From Flavobacterium macrobrachii (GTDB taxonomy: Bacteria > Bacteroidota > Bacteroidia > Flavobacteriales > Flavobacteriaceae), in NCBI RefSeq assembly GCF_014486675.1, contig NZ_JACTAC010000010.1:1-61837 (forward strand): 61,837 nucleotides of DNA. Direction: 5' to 3'. The first letter of the stretch is position 1. Every line of letters begins with the position of its first letter. Positions 61,811 to 61,837 of the stretch are shown one piece after another. The notes under the pieces were generated by a model. It saw nothing but the letters and a program-made list of their open reading frames with translations. It ran no database searches and had not been told where the DNA came from. The position numbers and the translations under genes are program-made.

Positions 61811-61837
61811 AAGGCGGCGACATACTCTCCCACAAAC
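61811..61837 (-). rRNA. rrf: 5S rRNA, 3' end only (runs off the window)
   Basis: The last 27 bp read on the minus strand TTTGTGGGAGAGTATGTCGC then CGCC, the conserved 3' strand of Bacteroidetes 5S rRNA (GGGAGAGTAxGTCGCxGCC). It is cut off by the window edge and followed downstream by a strong hairpin. An rRNA operon therefore lies to the right, transcribed towards mutB. Confidence 0.85.

Overview
The window is about 62 kb of low-GC, gene-dense bacterial chromosome. It looks like a member of the Flavobacteriaceae, probably Flavobacterium or a close relative. The reasons are the Bacteroidetes-type promoters (TTTG, about 20 bp, then TAnnTTTG), weak ribosome binding sites, a SusB-like GH97 enzyme, a TonB-dependent receptor, many lipoproteins, and families such as DUF5606, 2TM and GIN/DUF2807. 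I see no phage, transposase, CRISPR array or restriction system. Most of the window is ordinary core genome with a few accessory patches.

Layout. 0-5 kb (minus strand): sugar MFS transporter, GH97 alpha-glucosidase, AlaDH/saccharopine-dehydrogenase-like enzyme. 5-10 kb: a serine hydrolase lipoprotein, then the minus-strand run NlpE/META lipoprotein, ruvX, def, DUF5606, divergent from dapD. 10-15 kb: a surface-glycan patch with a GT4, twin GT2 enzymes, a Stealth-type sugar-phosphate transferase and an LpxL-like acyltransferase. 15-20 kb: tsaC, a 29-bp-arm palindrome, cca, heme A synthase, a CDP-alcohol phosphatidyltransferase and two thioredoxin-fold proteins. 20-27 kb: the most unusual part. 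A LytTR two-component operon carries four tandem 2TM modules, one fused to the kinase. Downstream of its response regulator, partial copies of that gene's 3' end flank an OmpA-domain gene and a parDE toxin-antitoxin pair. 27-32.5 kb: TonB receptor, Asp-rich lipoprotein, serine deaminase, small lipoprotein.

32.5-44.5 kb is a complete Kdp potassium-uptake locus: a 93-aa protein, a 28-aa microprotein, KdpF, KdpA, KdpB, KdpC, a beta-barrel porin, a stand-alone KdpD sensor domain, a separate HAMP/PAS histidine kinase and a DUF389 membrane protein. A sigma-54 activator of the NtrC type lies just upstream, and a sigma-54-like element precedes the operon. A 14 x 21 bp tandem repeat sits between kdpC and the porin gene.

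44.5-62 kb: NTF2-like protein, ABC-2 exporter, grpE-dnaJ, a TIGR01777 epimerase, a DUF4442 protein, a DUF4870-PadR-PspC-GIN operon with a second GIN protein, trxB, tRNA-Pro(TGG), udk, a DivIC/FtsB-like protein, both methylmalonyl-CoA mutase subunits, and the 3' end of a 5S rRNA (minus strand) at the window edge.

Several long ORFs begin at upstream TTG codons or extend into promoter DNA. Starts were moved to the first sensible ATG where signal peptides, paralogues or promoters supported it. Family assignments come from recognised motifs; no database search was possible.
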